This document shows positions 37,985 through 46,681 of a stretch of 64,000 nt of DNA, one piece after another. Source of the DNA: Kiloniella majae (GTDB lineage: Bacteria > Pseudomonadota > Alphaproteobacteria > Kiloniellales > Kiloniellaceae); NCBI RefSeq assembly GCF_002118315.1, contig NZ_MTSZ01000001.1, forward strand, positions 1,178,001-1,242,000, written 5' to 3'. The position numbers and the translations under genes are program-made. Numbering within the stretch: position 1 is the stretch's first letter; every line of letters starts with the position of its first letter. The notes under the pieces are model-generated. The model did no database searches and had not been told where the DNA came from. It was given only the letters and a program-made list of their open reading frames with translations.

Positions 37985-38896
37985 TTATTGAGATGAAACC
38001 ACCACAGGCTTACGCTTTTTACGAACTGACAACCAAACGCCAGAACCGATCAGCACGGCACCAACGGCGTGATACACTTCCGGTGTTTCACCTAGCAAAA
38101 GAATAGCCAGCGTTGCCGCAAAAACGGGCAAGAGGTGAATGAACTGCCCCGCCAGACTGGCCCCGACATGTTTGACCCCTTCATTCCAACAGATGAAGGC
38201 AACAATAGAGACCGGAATCCCGGCGTAGAATACAGCTAGCAGGTTGTTTCTCGTCATGTCCAAAGGAGCTGCCTCTATCCAACCAGGAAGATAGAGCGCC
38301 GCCAGAGCGGCTTCGCCAATTAGCACGTTTAGTAAAATAAATGAGAACGGCGATGCGCCAGTTGGTTTCCACCTAAGCAACAAAGAATACAAGGACCAGC
38401 TCAACACAGCCCCAAGAACAAATAAATCACCGCTATTCAAGGTTAGATTCAACAGGTTTTCCGGGTGCCCCCTAACAAGAAGCGTTAGAACACCACAGAA
38501 TGAAATGACAATTCCAACAACCTGTATCGACCTAATTCTGTCGCCAAAAAACAGAAACGACAGGGCAATAATAATAACCGGGATCATAGAGTTAAAAAGC
38601 GCAGCATTCGTAGCAGCGGTCGTCTGCAACCCGAAATAGAGGAGCGTGTTAAAGCTCGCGACGCTCAACAGTCCCAGAATAATCATCTTCCCAATAACCG
38701 GACGAAACAGATGCCAATCTTTCTTGAGGGCAAAAACCGTGAAAGGAAACAAACACGCAAGAGCCAGCGTCCAACGCCAGAAAGAAAGTGTAAGCGGCGC
38801 TATTTCTGTTGATACGGCGCGACCAACGATAAAGTTCCCCGACCAAAGAAGTTGCGCAATTATCAGGAACAGAATTGCCCAGCGTTGAGAAGACAT
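37985..38896 (-). CDS. EamA/DMT family transporter
   Basis: 303 residues, ten predicted helices in two EamA repeats, beginning ILFLIIAQLLWSGNFIVGRAV and ending with a basic tail VRKKRKPVV. ATG 38896 is preceded by GAGG at good spacing; the frame continues upstream to 38968 without membrane character. Likely a metabolite exporter; the third DMT gene in the window. A BASS-like transporter gene follows. Confidence 0.87.
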   Translation of the reverse strand: MSSQRWAILFLIIAQLLWSGNFIVGRAVSTEIAPLTLSFWRWTLALACLFPFTVFALKKDWHLFRPVIGKMIILGLLSVASFNTLLYFGLQTTAATNAALFNSMIPVIIIALSFLFFGDRIRSIQVVGIVISFCGVLTLLVRGHPENLLNLTLNSGDLFVLGAVLSWSLYSLLLRWKPTGASPFSFILLNVLIGEAALAALYLPGWIEAAPLDMTRNNLLAVFYAGIPVSIVAFICWNEGVKHVGASLAGQFIHLLPVFAATLAILLLGETPEVYHAVGAVLIGSGVWLSVRKKRKPVVVSSQ

Positions 38897-39110
38897 GCAA
38901 ACCTCGTTTTCAGGCCCCATTTTCAGGCGTTTTTTGGATTTTGCCAACACTCGTTTCTCAAACCACATGCAGGCAAAAGGAAGCTAAGGCATGAAATAGA
39001 GTTCAGCAAGACATGAATCATCAGAACTCATAATTGAGATCACCATACCCTCTCTTCTCAGCGATCAATTCGCAAATTTATACAGATTACCTTGCAACAT
39101 AGATGTTGTC

Positions 39111-39704
39111 TTATGCCAGAAGATCAAACTCGGCCAATATCGTATTGATTGTCTTTCGAACATCTTCCGACGCATACCCAGCTTTAACCATAACGCGAAG
39201 ACCATTGTACGCAATGTTCAACCCCATCGCCTTCTTTTGCAAAGTCTCTTCATCAAGATCTTTATGTTCACCAGCATCTTTCAAGGCACAATAAAACCCC
39301 TGTACCATTTTCCCCATCATATCCTGACAGATCTTGCTTATTTCCGGATCGTGTGGGGCTTGGTCAACCGCAGTGTTACAGAGGAAACACCCGCGTCGAT
39401 CATTATCATCTTCGACAACAGCAACAACCGTTTCTAACAAAGCTTGAATTCGGTGCGCCCCATTTGGAATATTTTTATCGTTTAGCAGCTGCAAGCCCGG
39501 TTCAATACAGCTGGCCTCGTATTGTTTTAATGCAGCGAGGAACAGACCTTTTTTATCGCCAAAAGCTTTATAAAGGCTCCCCCGGGCAATTTTCATAGCC
39601 TCAAGAAGGTCACTGATCCCGGCCCCCTCATAACCCTTGGACCAAAAAACCTGCATTGCTTTTCCTAATGCATCCGCTTCATCGAATTCGCGTGGTCTAG
39701 CCAA
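39111..39704 (-). CDS. TetR/AcrR family transcriptional regulator
   Basis: 197 residues. RPREFDEADALGKAMQVFWSKGYEGAGISDLLEAMKIARGSLYKAFGDKKGLF (about 3-55) is the TetR DNA-binding domain of the type found near oxidoreductase and stress genes. CFLCNTAVDQAPHDPEI in the ligand domain is typical of this subgroup. Divergent from the DM13 gene across 282 bp that include a 25-bp imperfect dyad. Confidence 0.9.
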   Translation of the reverse strand: MARPREFDEADALGKAMQVFWSKGYEGAGISDLLEAMKIARGSLYKAFGDKKGLFLAALKQYEASCIEPGLQLLNDKNIPNGAHRIQALLETVVAVVEDDNDRRGCFLCNTAVDQAPHDPEISKICQDMMGKMVQGFYCALKDAGEHKDLDEETLQKKAMGLNIAYNGLRVMVKAGYASEDVRKTINTILAEFDLLA

Positions 39705-39868
39705 TTGCCCAATCCTTTTAGCTCATCCATATAATCAAACGTCTTGCGGAATAATCAAATAGTTTGGCTGGTATTCCTTTGGCTTTAGGTATCTTAAACA
39801 CTGAACTTAAATATTGAGGTTCATCCACATAACACCTTCATCACGCTTTTGTGTTTTTGACCGATCAG

Positions 39869-39893
39869 TTCCTAATACTATATTAGCTAGGAA
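39869..39893. promoter_or_regulatory. Dyad between tetR and the DM13 gene
   Basis: TTCCTA (39869-39874) and TAGGAA (39888-39893) flank an AT-rich core (ATACTATATTAGC). It lies 94 bp upstream of the DM13 start and 165 bp upstream of tetR. It could be a TetR operator or a promoter element; the short arms make this tentative. Confidence 0.3.
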
Positions 39894-39986
39894 GCCGGAT
39901 CAAGTGCCCGATTGGGTCGTGACCTAAATCAGATAATGGATGGCTTGTTTAAAACCGTTCAGTTACTTTTTATTGTGGAGACAAAA

Positions 39987-40379
39987 ATGAAACGTTTATT
40001 CAAATTCCTCGCCGTAGCTTTTTTGGCAGCGACTACTTTTTCAATCACATCTGCCCACGCAGGCGGTAGCGTTTCAAAAGGAACTTTTGAAGGTAGAAGC
40101 GATCACATCACAACTGGTAATGTTGAAATCAAAAAAGCAAATGATGGAAGCTACATTGTTATACTTGCCGACAACTTCTCACTTGATGGAGCGCCAGATC
40201 CCAAACTTGCCTTTGGCAAAGATGGAGTTGATAGAAGTACAATCTTTGCCCCCCTCAAAAGCAAAACCGGGAAACAGGAATATAGTCTTCCCGCCAGCAT
40301 CAACCCAGCAAACTTTAACGAAATCTATGTTTGGTGTGAAAAGTTTGACGTTCCTCTCGGTGTTGCAAGTTTAAAGTAA
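39987..40379 (+). CDS. Secreted DM13-domain protein
   Basis: 130 residues. A signal peptide (MKRLFKFLAVAFLAATTFS..., cleavage after AHA near residue 24) leads to a single DM13 domain: GTFEGRSDHITTGNVEIKK, FSLDGAPDPKLAFG, and the conserved NEIYVWCEKFDVPLGVASL end with the single Cys. DM13 is proposed to take part in periplasmic or extracellular redox. ATG 39987 is supported by GTGGAG 7 bp upstream and by the signal peptide. Expressed alone, divergent from tetR. Confidence 0.88.
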   Translation: MKRLFKFLAVAFLAATTFSITSAHAGGSVSKGTFEGRSDHITTGNVEIKKANDGSYIVILADNFSLDGAPDPKLAFGKDGVDRSTIFAPLKSKTGKQEYSLPASINPANFNEIYVWCEKFDVPLGVASLK

Positions 40380-40400
40380 CCTGAACTCCCGAAGGTTACG

Positions 40401-40435
40401 GAATAGGCAATTCCTCCCCTCGGAAAGGCCTATTC
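40401..40435 (+). other. Stem-loop after the DM13 gene
   Basis: GAATAGGC and GCCTATTC pair perfectly (8 bp), with a further TTCC/GGAA stem inside around TCCCCTC. It lies between the DM13 stop and the terminator hairpin at 40444. It may protect the 3' end of the mRNA or be a small structured RNA element. No U-tract. Confidence 0.4.
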
Positions 40436-40443
40436 ACACAAGA

Positions 40444-40475
40444 ACGGCTAGCCATTTATTGGTTAGCCGTTTTTC
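40444..40475 (+). terminator. Rho-independent terminator of the DM13 gene
   Basis: ACGGCTAGCC and GGTTAGCCGT form a 10-bp stem (one G-U pair) around ATTTATT, followed by TTTTTCTGT. Good intrinsic terminator on the plus strand, 65 bp after the DM13 stop; it also lies 31 bp past the end of the minus-strand dehydratase gene. Confidence 0.8.
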
Positions 40476-40505
40476 TGTCTTCTCAAACAAGAATGAGTAG
40501 TTGCA

Positions 40506-41447
40506 TTAAAAAGAAGACAAAGAAGCATTACCACCACAAACCAAAACACCAACCTTCTCATTTTTCTCGGGAACATAAGCCCCGGATAACAAAGCAGCCA
40601 AGGCTGTGGCCCCACCCGGTTCCGCTATTTGACGATAATTATTCCAAAGGCATTCCTGCGCTGCTTTGACATCTACATCGTTCACCAAAACAGATTGATG
40701 AACAAAATTCTGAGCAGCTTCAAATCCATGATCACCGATCAGACTTGCCCCCAAAGCATCCGCCGCTAGACCCGAGACAGAAACACCGACGGGATGACCT
40801 GCATTTAAGGCAGAGTGCAACGTTGCCGTTCCCTCGGTTTCGACAGCAATAACTTTGACCTTGCCACGATACCAAGACGCAACACCGCCGATTAATCCGC
40901 CGCCGCCAACAGCCACCAACAGACTATCAATCTCCGGCGCTTGCTCTTCAAATTCAAGGCCGACAGTTCCCTGACCCGCAACAATTTCCTGTTGATCATA
41001 GGCGTGAAGCAGCTTGGCACCTGTTTCTTTCTGACACTCAAGACACGCCGCCAAAGCTTCAGAAAAATTGGCCCCAACAACATTAATCCGGGCACCGTAT
41101 TGTTCCAGCTTTGCCAATTTCGCTGGCGATACAATTTCAGGCACAAAAATCTCTGTACGTACCCCTAACTTATTTGCCACATAGGCCACAGCGGCACCAT
41201 GGTTTCCACCAGAAGCCGCAATAACACCACCTTTGGGCACATCACCGGACAAAAGAGCATTAAAACCACCCCGGACTTTAAAAGATCCGGAATGCTGCAT
41301 CTGCTCAAATTTTAACGTGACTGGCACATCATCGAGAAACTCACCCGCAGGTACCCGCAAAATAGGCGTGCGACGAACATGCTCTCTGATCAAGTCGTAA
41401 GCGTTCAAAATTGTCGATTGCGTAATATGTCCGGACACAGCTTTCAC
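40506..41447 (-). CDS. PLP-dependent threonine/serine dehydratase family protein
   Basis: About 313 residues of fold-type II PLP enzyme. SGSFKVRGGFNALL carries the Schiff-base Lys (KFEQMQHSGSFKVRGG), AASGGNHGAAVAYVA binds PLP phosphate, and VAVGGGGLIGGV is the glycine loop. These match threonine dehydratase/serine racemase-like enzymes without a C-terminal ACT domain, i.e. a catabolic or racemase type. The reading frame opens from TTG 41498; GTG 41447 is preferred by family length but has no clear ribosome binding site. Divergent from ovoA. Confidence 0.82.
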   Translation of the reverse strand: MKAVSGHITQSTILNAYDLIREHVRRTPILRVPAGEFLDDVPVTLKFEQMQHSGSFKVRGGFNALLSGDVPKGGVIAASGGNHGAAVAYVANKLGVRTEIFVPEIVSPAKLAKLEQYGARINVVGANFSEALAACLECQKETGAKLLHAYDQQEIVAGQGTVGLEFEEQAPEIDSLLVAVGGGGLIGGVASWYRGKVKVIAVETEGTATLHSALNAGHPVGVSVSGLAADALGASLIGDHGFEAAQNFVHQSVLVNDVDVKAAQECLWNNYRQIAEPGGATALAALLSGAYVPEKNEKVGVLVCGGNASLSSF

Positions 41448-41683
41448 CTGAAAAGATAGTAAGAGGGAGATTTCACCTAAAAGGCATAAGAAACACAACC
41501 TAAAACATTATGATTACTTGGTTATTTTTCAAGCCCATTCAAAAAATCATCAAAAACACCGGAATTTATCACACTTTTGTTAGACCTGATGTAATTCCGC
41601 AGACGCAGACTATATCCCAAGCCTGTACTCGCTTTGTTCACCAACAAATAAAAAGACCTGACAAACAAAATAGGGAGCTCGGT

Positions 41684-43852
41684 ATGTCACCGGATGCCGT
41701 ACACCATCAAGATAACAGTATTATTCTTTCTGACAGTAACTTACTAAAAACACATACAATCATTCTGGATCAGGGAGATCCGGAAGAAAAACGTCAGGAA
41801 ATCCTAGACTATTTCCACAAGACATTCAGCCTTTACGAAACACTTTTTGAATGCCTCAAAGATGACAATGCTTTCTATGCTCGGGCCAATTCACTACGCC
41901 ACCCCTTGATCTTTTATTATGGCCATACGGCTGTTTTCTTTATCAATAAGCTTAACGTTGCCAAATTTATTGATACCCGGATTGATGCAACACTGGAATC
42001 AACCCTTGCCATTGGTGTCGATGAAATGTCGTGGGATGATCTGAATGAAAATAACTACGATTGGCCAACCCCAAAAAAAGTAAAAGCTTACCGAGATAAA
42101 GTGAGAACACTGGTTGACCATTTTATTCGATCCTGTGAAATCACTCTTCCCATCAAACAAACAGATCCTCTGTGGGTCATCATGATGGGGATCGAGCACG
42201 AACGTATTCATCTTGAAACATCAGCCGTTCTAGTACGAGAGCTTCCGTTAGACAAAATCCGCCCGCACCGTTTTTGGAGCAAAATTTGCCAAAGCAGTGG
42301 AATAGCCCCCGAAAATGATCTTCTTCCTGTAAGCGGAGGTAAATTGACGCTAGGAAAAGGGCAGAGTAACCAGCATTTCGGTTGGGATAACGAATATGGT
42401 TCCTATGAAACCAGGGTAGAAGACTTTAAAGCAAGTAAATACCTGGTCTCAAACCAAGAGTATTTTGATTTTGTAAAAGACAATGGTTACGCACGGGAAA
42501 ACTTTTGGACTGAAGAAGGATGGAAATGGGTTTCCTATCGCAAAGCCGAGGCCCCCGTCTATTGGGTCAAGCATAGTGGCGAATATAAATATCGAACAAT
42601 GCTGGAAGTTATTCCAATGCCATGAGATTGGCCTGTCGACATCAACTATCTTGAGGCCAAGGCTTTCTGCAACTGGAAATCCGAGAAAACCGGGCGCTCT
42701 ATTCGATTACCAACAGAAGCAGAATGGTACCAACTCCGCACATTGGAGCCCAAGGACCAATCCACTTGGAACAGTGCACCGGGAAATATAAATCTGGAAC
42801 AGGGTATGTCACCTTGCCCTATAAATAAAAACGAATTTGCCCAAGGTTTTTTTGATATAATCGGGAATGTCTGGCAATGGACAGAAACAGCTATAGACGG
42901 ATATGAAGGCTTTGCTGTCCACCCGATCTATGACGATTTTTCAACGCCAACATTTGATGGTAAACACAATGTATTCAAAGGCGGCTGTTGGATCTCGACA
43001 GGGAACTACGCCCTCAAAGATTCCCGGTATGCTTTTCGTCGCCACTTTTTTCAATATTCAGGCCTGCGCTACGTCGAAGCACCAGAGCTCCCTACAACAG
43101 AGGTTAATATGTATGAGACCGACGACATTGTCGCGCAGTATATCGAATTCCACTATGGCGAAGAGTACTTCAACGTTCCAAACTTCCCCGTTGCCTGCGC
43201 CAAAATTTGCATAGAGAACACAAAACAAGCAAGGCGAGAAAGAGCCTTGGATCTTGGTTGCGCAACAGGACGCGCATCCTTTGAGTTAGCAAAAACATAC
43301 GATCATGTCGATGCCATTGATTTCTCTGCTCGCCTGATTCAAGCGCCATCAGCATTACAACAAAAGGGAACACAACGATACACCATCCATGACGAAGGAG
43401 AGTTGGTAAGCTATAAAGAGATCAATCTGGATGATTTTGACGGGTACACACATATAAAAGACAAGATAGATTTCATGCAAGGAGACGCCTGCAATCTATC
43501 CTCGAAATATACAGACTACGATCTTGTTTTTGCTGGCAATCTTATTGATCGACTATATGACCCCAAGAAGTTCATCACTTCAATAAAAGATCGGATAAGG
43601 TCAGGCGGTTACCTTATTCTGACATCACCTTACACCTGGTTAGAAGAGTTCACAGAACGCAACAATTGGCTAGGTGGCTTCAAAGCAAATACTGGGGAAA
43701 ACTATACAACACTAGACGGATTGGGTGACGCTCTCGCGCCAGAGTTTGAACTCGCAAGTCAACCTGTTGATATTCCCTTTGTTATCCGCGAAACCAAGCG
43801 CAAGTACCAGCATACCCTTGCTGAGCTATCTATATGGAAGAAAGTGTCCTAA
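41684..43852 (+). pseudogene. ovoA: Ovothiol synthase OvoA gene interrupted by one in-frame TGA
   Basis: A 723-codon frame that reads as complete OvoA apart from TGA at 42623-42625 (codon 314). Before it lies a DinB_2-like domain with the iron-binding HERIHLE motif. After it come a FGE-sulfatase (formylglycine-generating-like) domain (FCNWK, RLPTEAEW, IGNVWQWTE) and a C-terminal SAM methyltransferase (ALDLGCATGRASFEL). OvoA joins cysteine sulfoxide to histidine C5 and later methylates the product on the way to ovothiol. Around the break the sequence reads MP-stop-DWPVDINYLEAKAFCNWK, so TGA stands where Trp (TGG) fits; both halves are in one frame with no other lesion. The first possible restart, TTG 42743, has no ribosome binding site. 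Start ATG 41684 follows GGGAG. It may be a recent nonsense mutation, a base error or readthrough. Confidence 0.88.
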
Positions 43853-43880
43853 GCCACTTTTTCTGTTTTAATACCTTAAG

Positions 43881-43906
43881 GCCCTGAAAATTTTCAGGGC
43901 TTTTTT
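43881..43906 (+). terminator. Rho-independent terminator of ovoA
   Basis: GCCCTGAAAA and TTTTCAGGGC form a perfect 10-bp stem with almost no loop, followed by TTTTTT. It starts 29 bp after the ovoA stop; the intact terminator shows the locus is otherwise well preserved. Confidence 0.88.
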
Positions 43907-43962
43907 CATGGGACATCCTACTCAACACTTAAGACACACGTCATATCGAAAAAATACATATC

Positions 43963-44010
43963 TCAATAATTATTCCTGAAAAATAAAATAAATTCAGGAA
44001 TAATTATTGA
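43963..44010. promoter_or_regulatory. Perfect 18-bp inverted repeat upstream of an Lrp/AsnC gene
   Basis: TCAATAATTATTCCTGAA (43963-43980) and its exact complement (43993-44010) are separated by a 12-bp A-rich spacer. Arm starts are 30 bp apart, near three helical turns. It ends 32 bp before the regulator's ATG. Likely an autoregulatory Lrp-type operator; as RNA it could also form a strong AT-rich hairpin followed by TTTTT. Confidence 0.7.
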
Positions 44011-44042
44011 TTTTTACATAAAAAACACTTAACACTCTAAAA

Positions 44043-44489
44043 ATGAACGAACCAGATAAAAAGATTCTGTCACTTTTGCAAAGCGACAACAAAACTCCCA
44101 TGACCACGCTGGCAGAACAAACAGGCCTGAGTGTATCAGCGGTCAATGATCGTGTGCGCAAGTTACAAACCAACGGCACGATCAAAGGAAATTGTGCCGT
44201 AGTAGATCCGGAAGTTTTAGGGTTGGAACTCCTCGCCTTCCTTTTCATTGACCTTCATCAAGATGCTGATGAAGAGGCTTTTATACAGCAAATGAAAAGC
44301 CTTACTGAAATACAGGAACTCCATCACGTGACAGGCCAACACAACTATCTGGCCAAGGTTCGCGTCAAAAACACCAAGGGACTGCAAAGTTTCTTATCGC
44401 AAAAACTAAAACGACAACCAGGGGTCGCTCAAACAGAAACCCTGATCGTGCTGCAAAGCGAAAAAGAAACAACCGTTCTGCCAATATAA
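44043..44489 (+). CDS. Lrp/AsnC family transcriptional regulator
   Basis: 148 residues. NEPDKKILSLLQSDNKTPMTTLAEQTGLSVSAVNDRVRKLQTNG is the DNA-binding domain; the RAM domain follows (ELHHVTGQHNYLAKVRVKN). The lysE-like exporter gene begins 56 bp downstream on the same strand, a common arrangement in which an amino acid binds the regulator and switches on its exporter. The perfect 18-bp inverted repeat just upstream is the probable operator. Confidence 0.9.
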   Translation: MNEPDKKILSLLQSDNKTPMTTLAEQTGLSVSAVNDRVRKLQTNGTIKGNCAVVDPEVLGLELLAFLFIDLHQDADEEAFIQQMKSLTEIQELHHVTGQHNYLAKVRVKNTKGLQSFLSQKLKRQPGVAQTETLIVLQSEKETTVLPI

Positions 44490-44510
44490 ACGTCGGTGTA
44501 AAGATTCCTT

Positions 44511-44535
44511 TCATCGGCTCAACAAACCGATGAAG
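44511..44535 (+). promoter_or_regulatory. Hairpin in the lysE-family leader
   Basis: TTCATCGG and CCGATGAA form a perfect 8-bp stem around CTCAACAAA, ending 10 bp before the exporter ATG at 44546. In a transcript from the upstream regulator gene it would hold the GATGAAGAGA ribosome-binding segment partly in the stem, so it could limit translation or reflect an operator dyad. Confidence 0.45.
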
Positions 44536-44545
44536 AGATCAAAAA

Positions 44546-45166
44546 ATGTTAGCACTTATCCTCAAAGGCCTTTTAATGGGCCTCGCCATCGCTGCCCCTG
44601 TTGGTCCCATGGCGCTTCTCTGTCTAAAACTAAGCTTGGAAAAAGGCATTAAATCCGGGATCGCTACTGGATTGGGAATTGCCATGGCAGATATGAGCTA
44701 TGGCGTCGTAGCTTTGCTCGGCTTTTCCGCTGTCATGGCAGTCCTTCTGGATTACAACGAGACTATTCGCTTGATCGGCGGTATAGGACTAGTCGCGCTT
44801 GGGGGATATAGCCTTATAAAAGCAACAAGAAATCGGGAACCTGTGAAGCTTTCTCCACTTACATCGCGCGTCGTTTCAAAAGACTTTATCCTGACCTTCA
44901 CGACAGCCTACGGTCTGACAATAACAAACCCCATGACCATACTGGTCTTTCTGGCAATATTTGCTGGATTAGGGGATGACGTTTCTTACGAAGGCAAATG
45001 GATTGTGGCTACGGGAATTTTCTTAGGATCTCTTGGCTGGTGGATTATGATTGCGTTCATAGGCAGTGTTTTACGCACACGCGTGTCACCCAGAATCATT
45101 ACGGCCATCAATATTACTTCGGGCGTTATTATTAGTGGGTTTGGTTTCTACATCCTCTTATCGTGA
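44546..45166 (+). CDS. LysE family amino acid exporter
   Basis: 206 residues, six hydrophobic helices. GLLMGLAIAAPVGPMALLCLKLSLEKGIKSGIATGLGIAMAD is the LysE/RhtB N-terminal signature, and TNPMTILVFLAIFAGL the middle one. Exports an amino acid, perhaps the effector of the adjacent Lrp-type regulator. Converges with a binding-protein gene 21 bp away. Confidence 0.9.
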   Translation: MLALILKGLLMGLAIAAPVGPMALLCLKLSLEKGIKSGIATGLGIAMADMSYGVVALLGFSAVMAVLLDYNETIRLIGGIGLVALGGYSLIKATRNREPVKLSPLTSRVVSKDFILTFTTAYGLTITNPMTILVFLAIFAGLGDDVSYEGKWIVATGIFLGSLGWWIMIAFIGSVLRTRVSPRIITAINITSGVIISGFGFYILLS

Positions 45167-45187
45167 CCGCTAATAAGGCAGATTGAT

Positions 45188-45991
45188 TTAATTCGAAGGG
45201 ATGCTATCCGCCGGGCGATACTTCTCAAGAAGCTCTTTGTACTTTTCACTATCCAAAACCGCCGCCAAAGCCTGATTAAACTTTGCAACAAAACCGGGCG
45301 GCACAGATTCTTTGCTCAGCATGAAATGAACGGGATCGGCATTGAGCAAATGAGGTAAAGGCCGAATAGCATTCAATCGTCGAGCTTCAATTGCATGGTG
45401 ATACCCCACATACAAATCAGCAATAACCATATCCACACGATGATTTAACAGCTGTTGAATTCGGGCTTCGGTCTCCGCATTCAATCGCAAGACACCTGAA
45501 TCAATAGCCCTTTGTTTTTCCTCGCCATACTCAGGGCCATACCATCCCCCCAAACCTGCAGTAATGCTAAGCTTCTGATCGACAGCGTCCCTCAACTTAT
45601 AGTCTTTATATTGATTATAATCCGATGATCGTACAAACATTGCCACAGTCTCATCACGGTAAGGTTCCGAAAAATAGGCATAGGCCGACCGCTCAACAGT
45701 TATCGAAGCAGCTGGCATGATATCCAGCATGCCCCGTTTCAAAAGCATTTGCGCCCGCTTGGACGGCATCAAAAGAAGATTATATTCACAGTCCATTTCA
45801 GACATAACCGACTTCACAACATCGATATCCAATCCGGTAGGAACCGAGTTTTTGGGAACGTATTGATAGGGAATATAATTATTGGAATAGGCAATAGAGT
45901 AAGCTTTTTCACAATCAGCGGCAGTTGCAACCTGCGCCCCGAAGCACGCAAAAATGCTTAAGATAACAACAGAATACATGCGCGATTTCAT
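45188..45991 (-). CDS. Periplasmic substrate-binding protein (SBP_bac_3 type)
   Basis: 267 residues with a signal peptide (MKSRMYSVVILSIFACFG..., cleavage near ATAA). The mature part is a type II periplasmic binding fold: YSIAYSNNYIPYQYVPKN, PTGLDIDVVKSVMSEM and YFSEPYRDETVAMFVR. No permease or ATPase is adjacent, so it is one of the orphan solute-binding proteins common in marine alphaproteobacteria. ATG 45991 is preferred over 46012 because AGAGG lies 7 bp upstream. Confidence 0.83.
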   Translation of the reverse strand: MKSRMYSVVILSIFACFGAQVATAADCEKAYSIAYSNNYIPYQYVPKNSVPTGLDIDVVKSVMSEMDCEYNLLLMPSKRAQMLLKRGMLDIMPAASITVERSAYAYFSEPYRDETVAMFVRSSDYNQYKDYKLRDAVDQKLSITAGLGGWYGPEYGEEKQRAIDSGVLRLNAETEARIQQLLNHRVDMVIADLYVGYHHAIEARRLNAIRPLPHLLNADPVHFMLSKESVPPGFVAKFNQALAAVLDSEKYKELLEKYRPADSIPSN

Positions 45992-46129
45992 CGCCAACCT
46001 CTTTAGGTTCATCAGTCTTGCTGATGTTTTACCCCCACGACCTCAAAGATTATATCACAAATAGGTTAACAACTTTTCTTTATTTTCGGTTTGATCAATA
46101 CTGCTCTTCAATCCAGTTGGGGAAATTGC

Positions 46130-46597
46130 ATGACAACAAACGCACTACTTTTTAAAAACTATAGTTACCGCGATGATCCCAATGTCACTGATTTTGATGA
46201 CAGCAGACCCATTATTGTTTTTGATGGTGAATGCGCTCTTTGCTCTGCTTTTATTCAGTTTGTTGTCAGGCACGATAAATCCGAAGAATTTCAGTTCACA
46301 ACAGGACAATCCAATTTAGGTCAGGCACTCTTTCAGCACTATGATCTGGATACCGTAAATTTTGAAACCAACCTTTTGATTTCAAAAGGCAGAGCCTATG
46401 CCAAGATGTCTGCATTTTCACAGACGACGTCTCTCCTGCCCTATCCTGCCAAGTTTCTTAGTCTCGCCAAATATCTTCCCTCTCCGATGGATAATTGGCT
46501 TTATGATCTGATCGCACGAAACCGCTACCGTTTATTTGGACGCGCTGATAGTTGCCTGTTGCCAGACAGCAATCTCAAAAAACGCTTGATCGAATAA
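46130..46597 (+). CDS. DCC-type (DUF393, YuxK-like) thiol-disulfide oxidoreductase family protein
   Basis: 155 residues. PIIVFDGECALCSAFIQFVVRHD shows the DxxCxxC motif of DUF393; SLLPYPAKFLSLAKYLP and the final RYRLFGRADSCLLP are also typical. Redox activity is predicted for the family, not proven. ATG 46130 follows TTGGGGAA; the TTG at 46091 is a poor alternative. A separate transcript from the phospholipid operon 84 bp downstream is possible. Confidence 0.87.
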   Translation: MTTNALLFKNYSYRDDPNVTDFDDSRPIIVFDGECALCSAFIQFVVRHDKSEEFQFTTGQSNLGQALFQHYDLDTVNFETNLLISKGRAYAKMSAFSQTTSLLPYPAKFLSLAKYLPSPMDNWLYDLIARNRYRLFGRADSCLLPDSNLKKRLIE

Positions 46598-46681
46598 TGC
46601 CATAAACATTTACAAGCTGATCATCGACATCTTATGGTAATTTACTTTATCTGAGTCACAAATAATCCCCACAGGCCAAAC

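Noticed and set aside
41510-41683. N-terminal extension of OvoA from ATG 41510
   Set aside because: The 58 residues do not resemble OvoA, while ATG 41684 has GGGAG in front and gives the normal beginning.
42623-42625. TGA read as Trp or selenocysteine throughout the genome
   Set aside because: Many neighbouring genes end in TGA at the right length, and I see no selenocysteine-type hairpin right after this codon; Trp, not Cys, fits the site.
42743-43852. A separate gene starting after the ovoA TGA
   Set aside because: The only start near there is TTG 42743 with no ribosome binding site, and it would begin in the middle of the FGE-sulfatase domain. Sequence from 42626 on is clearly continuous OvoA.
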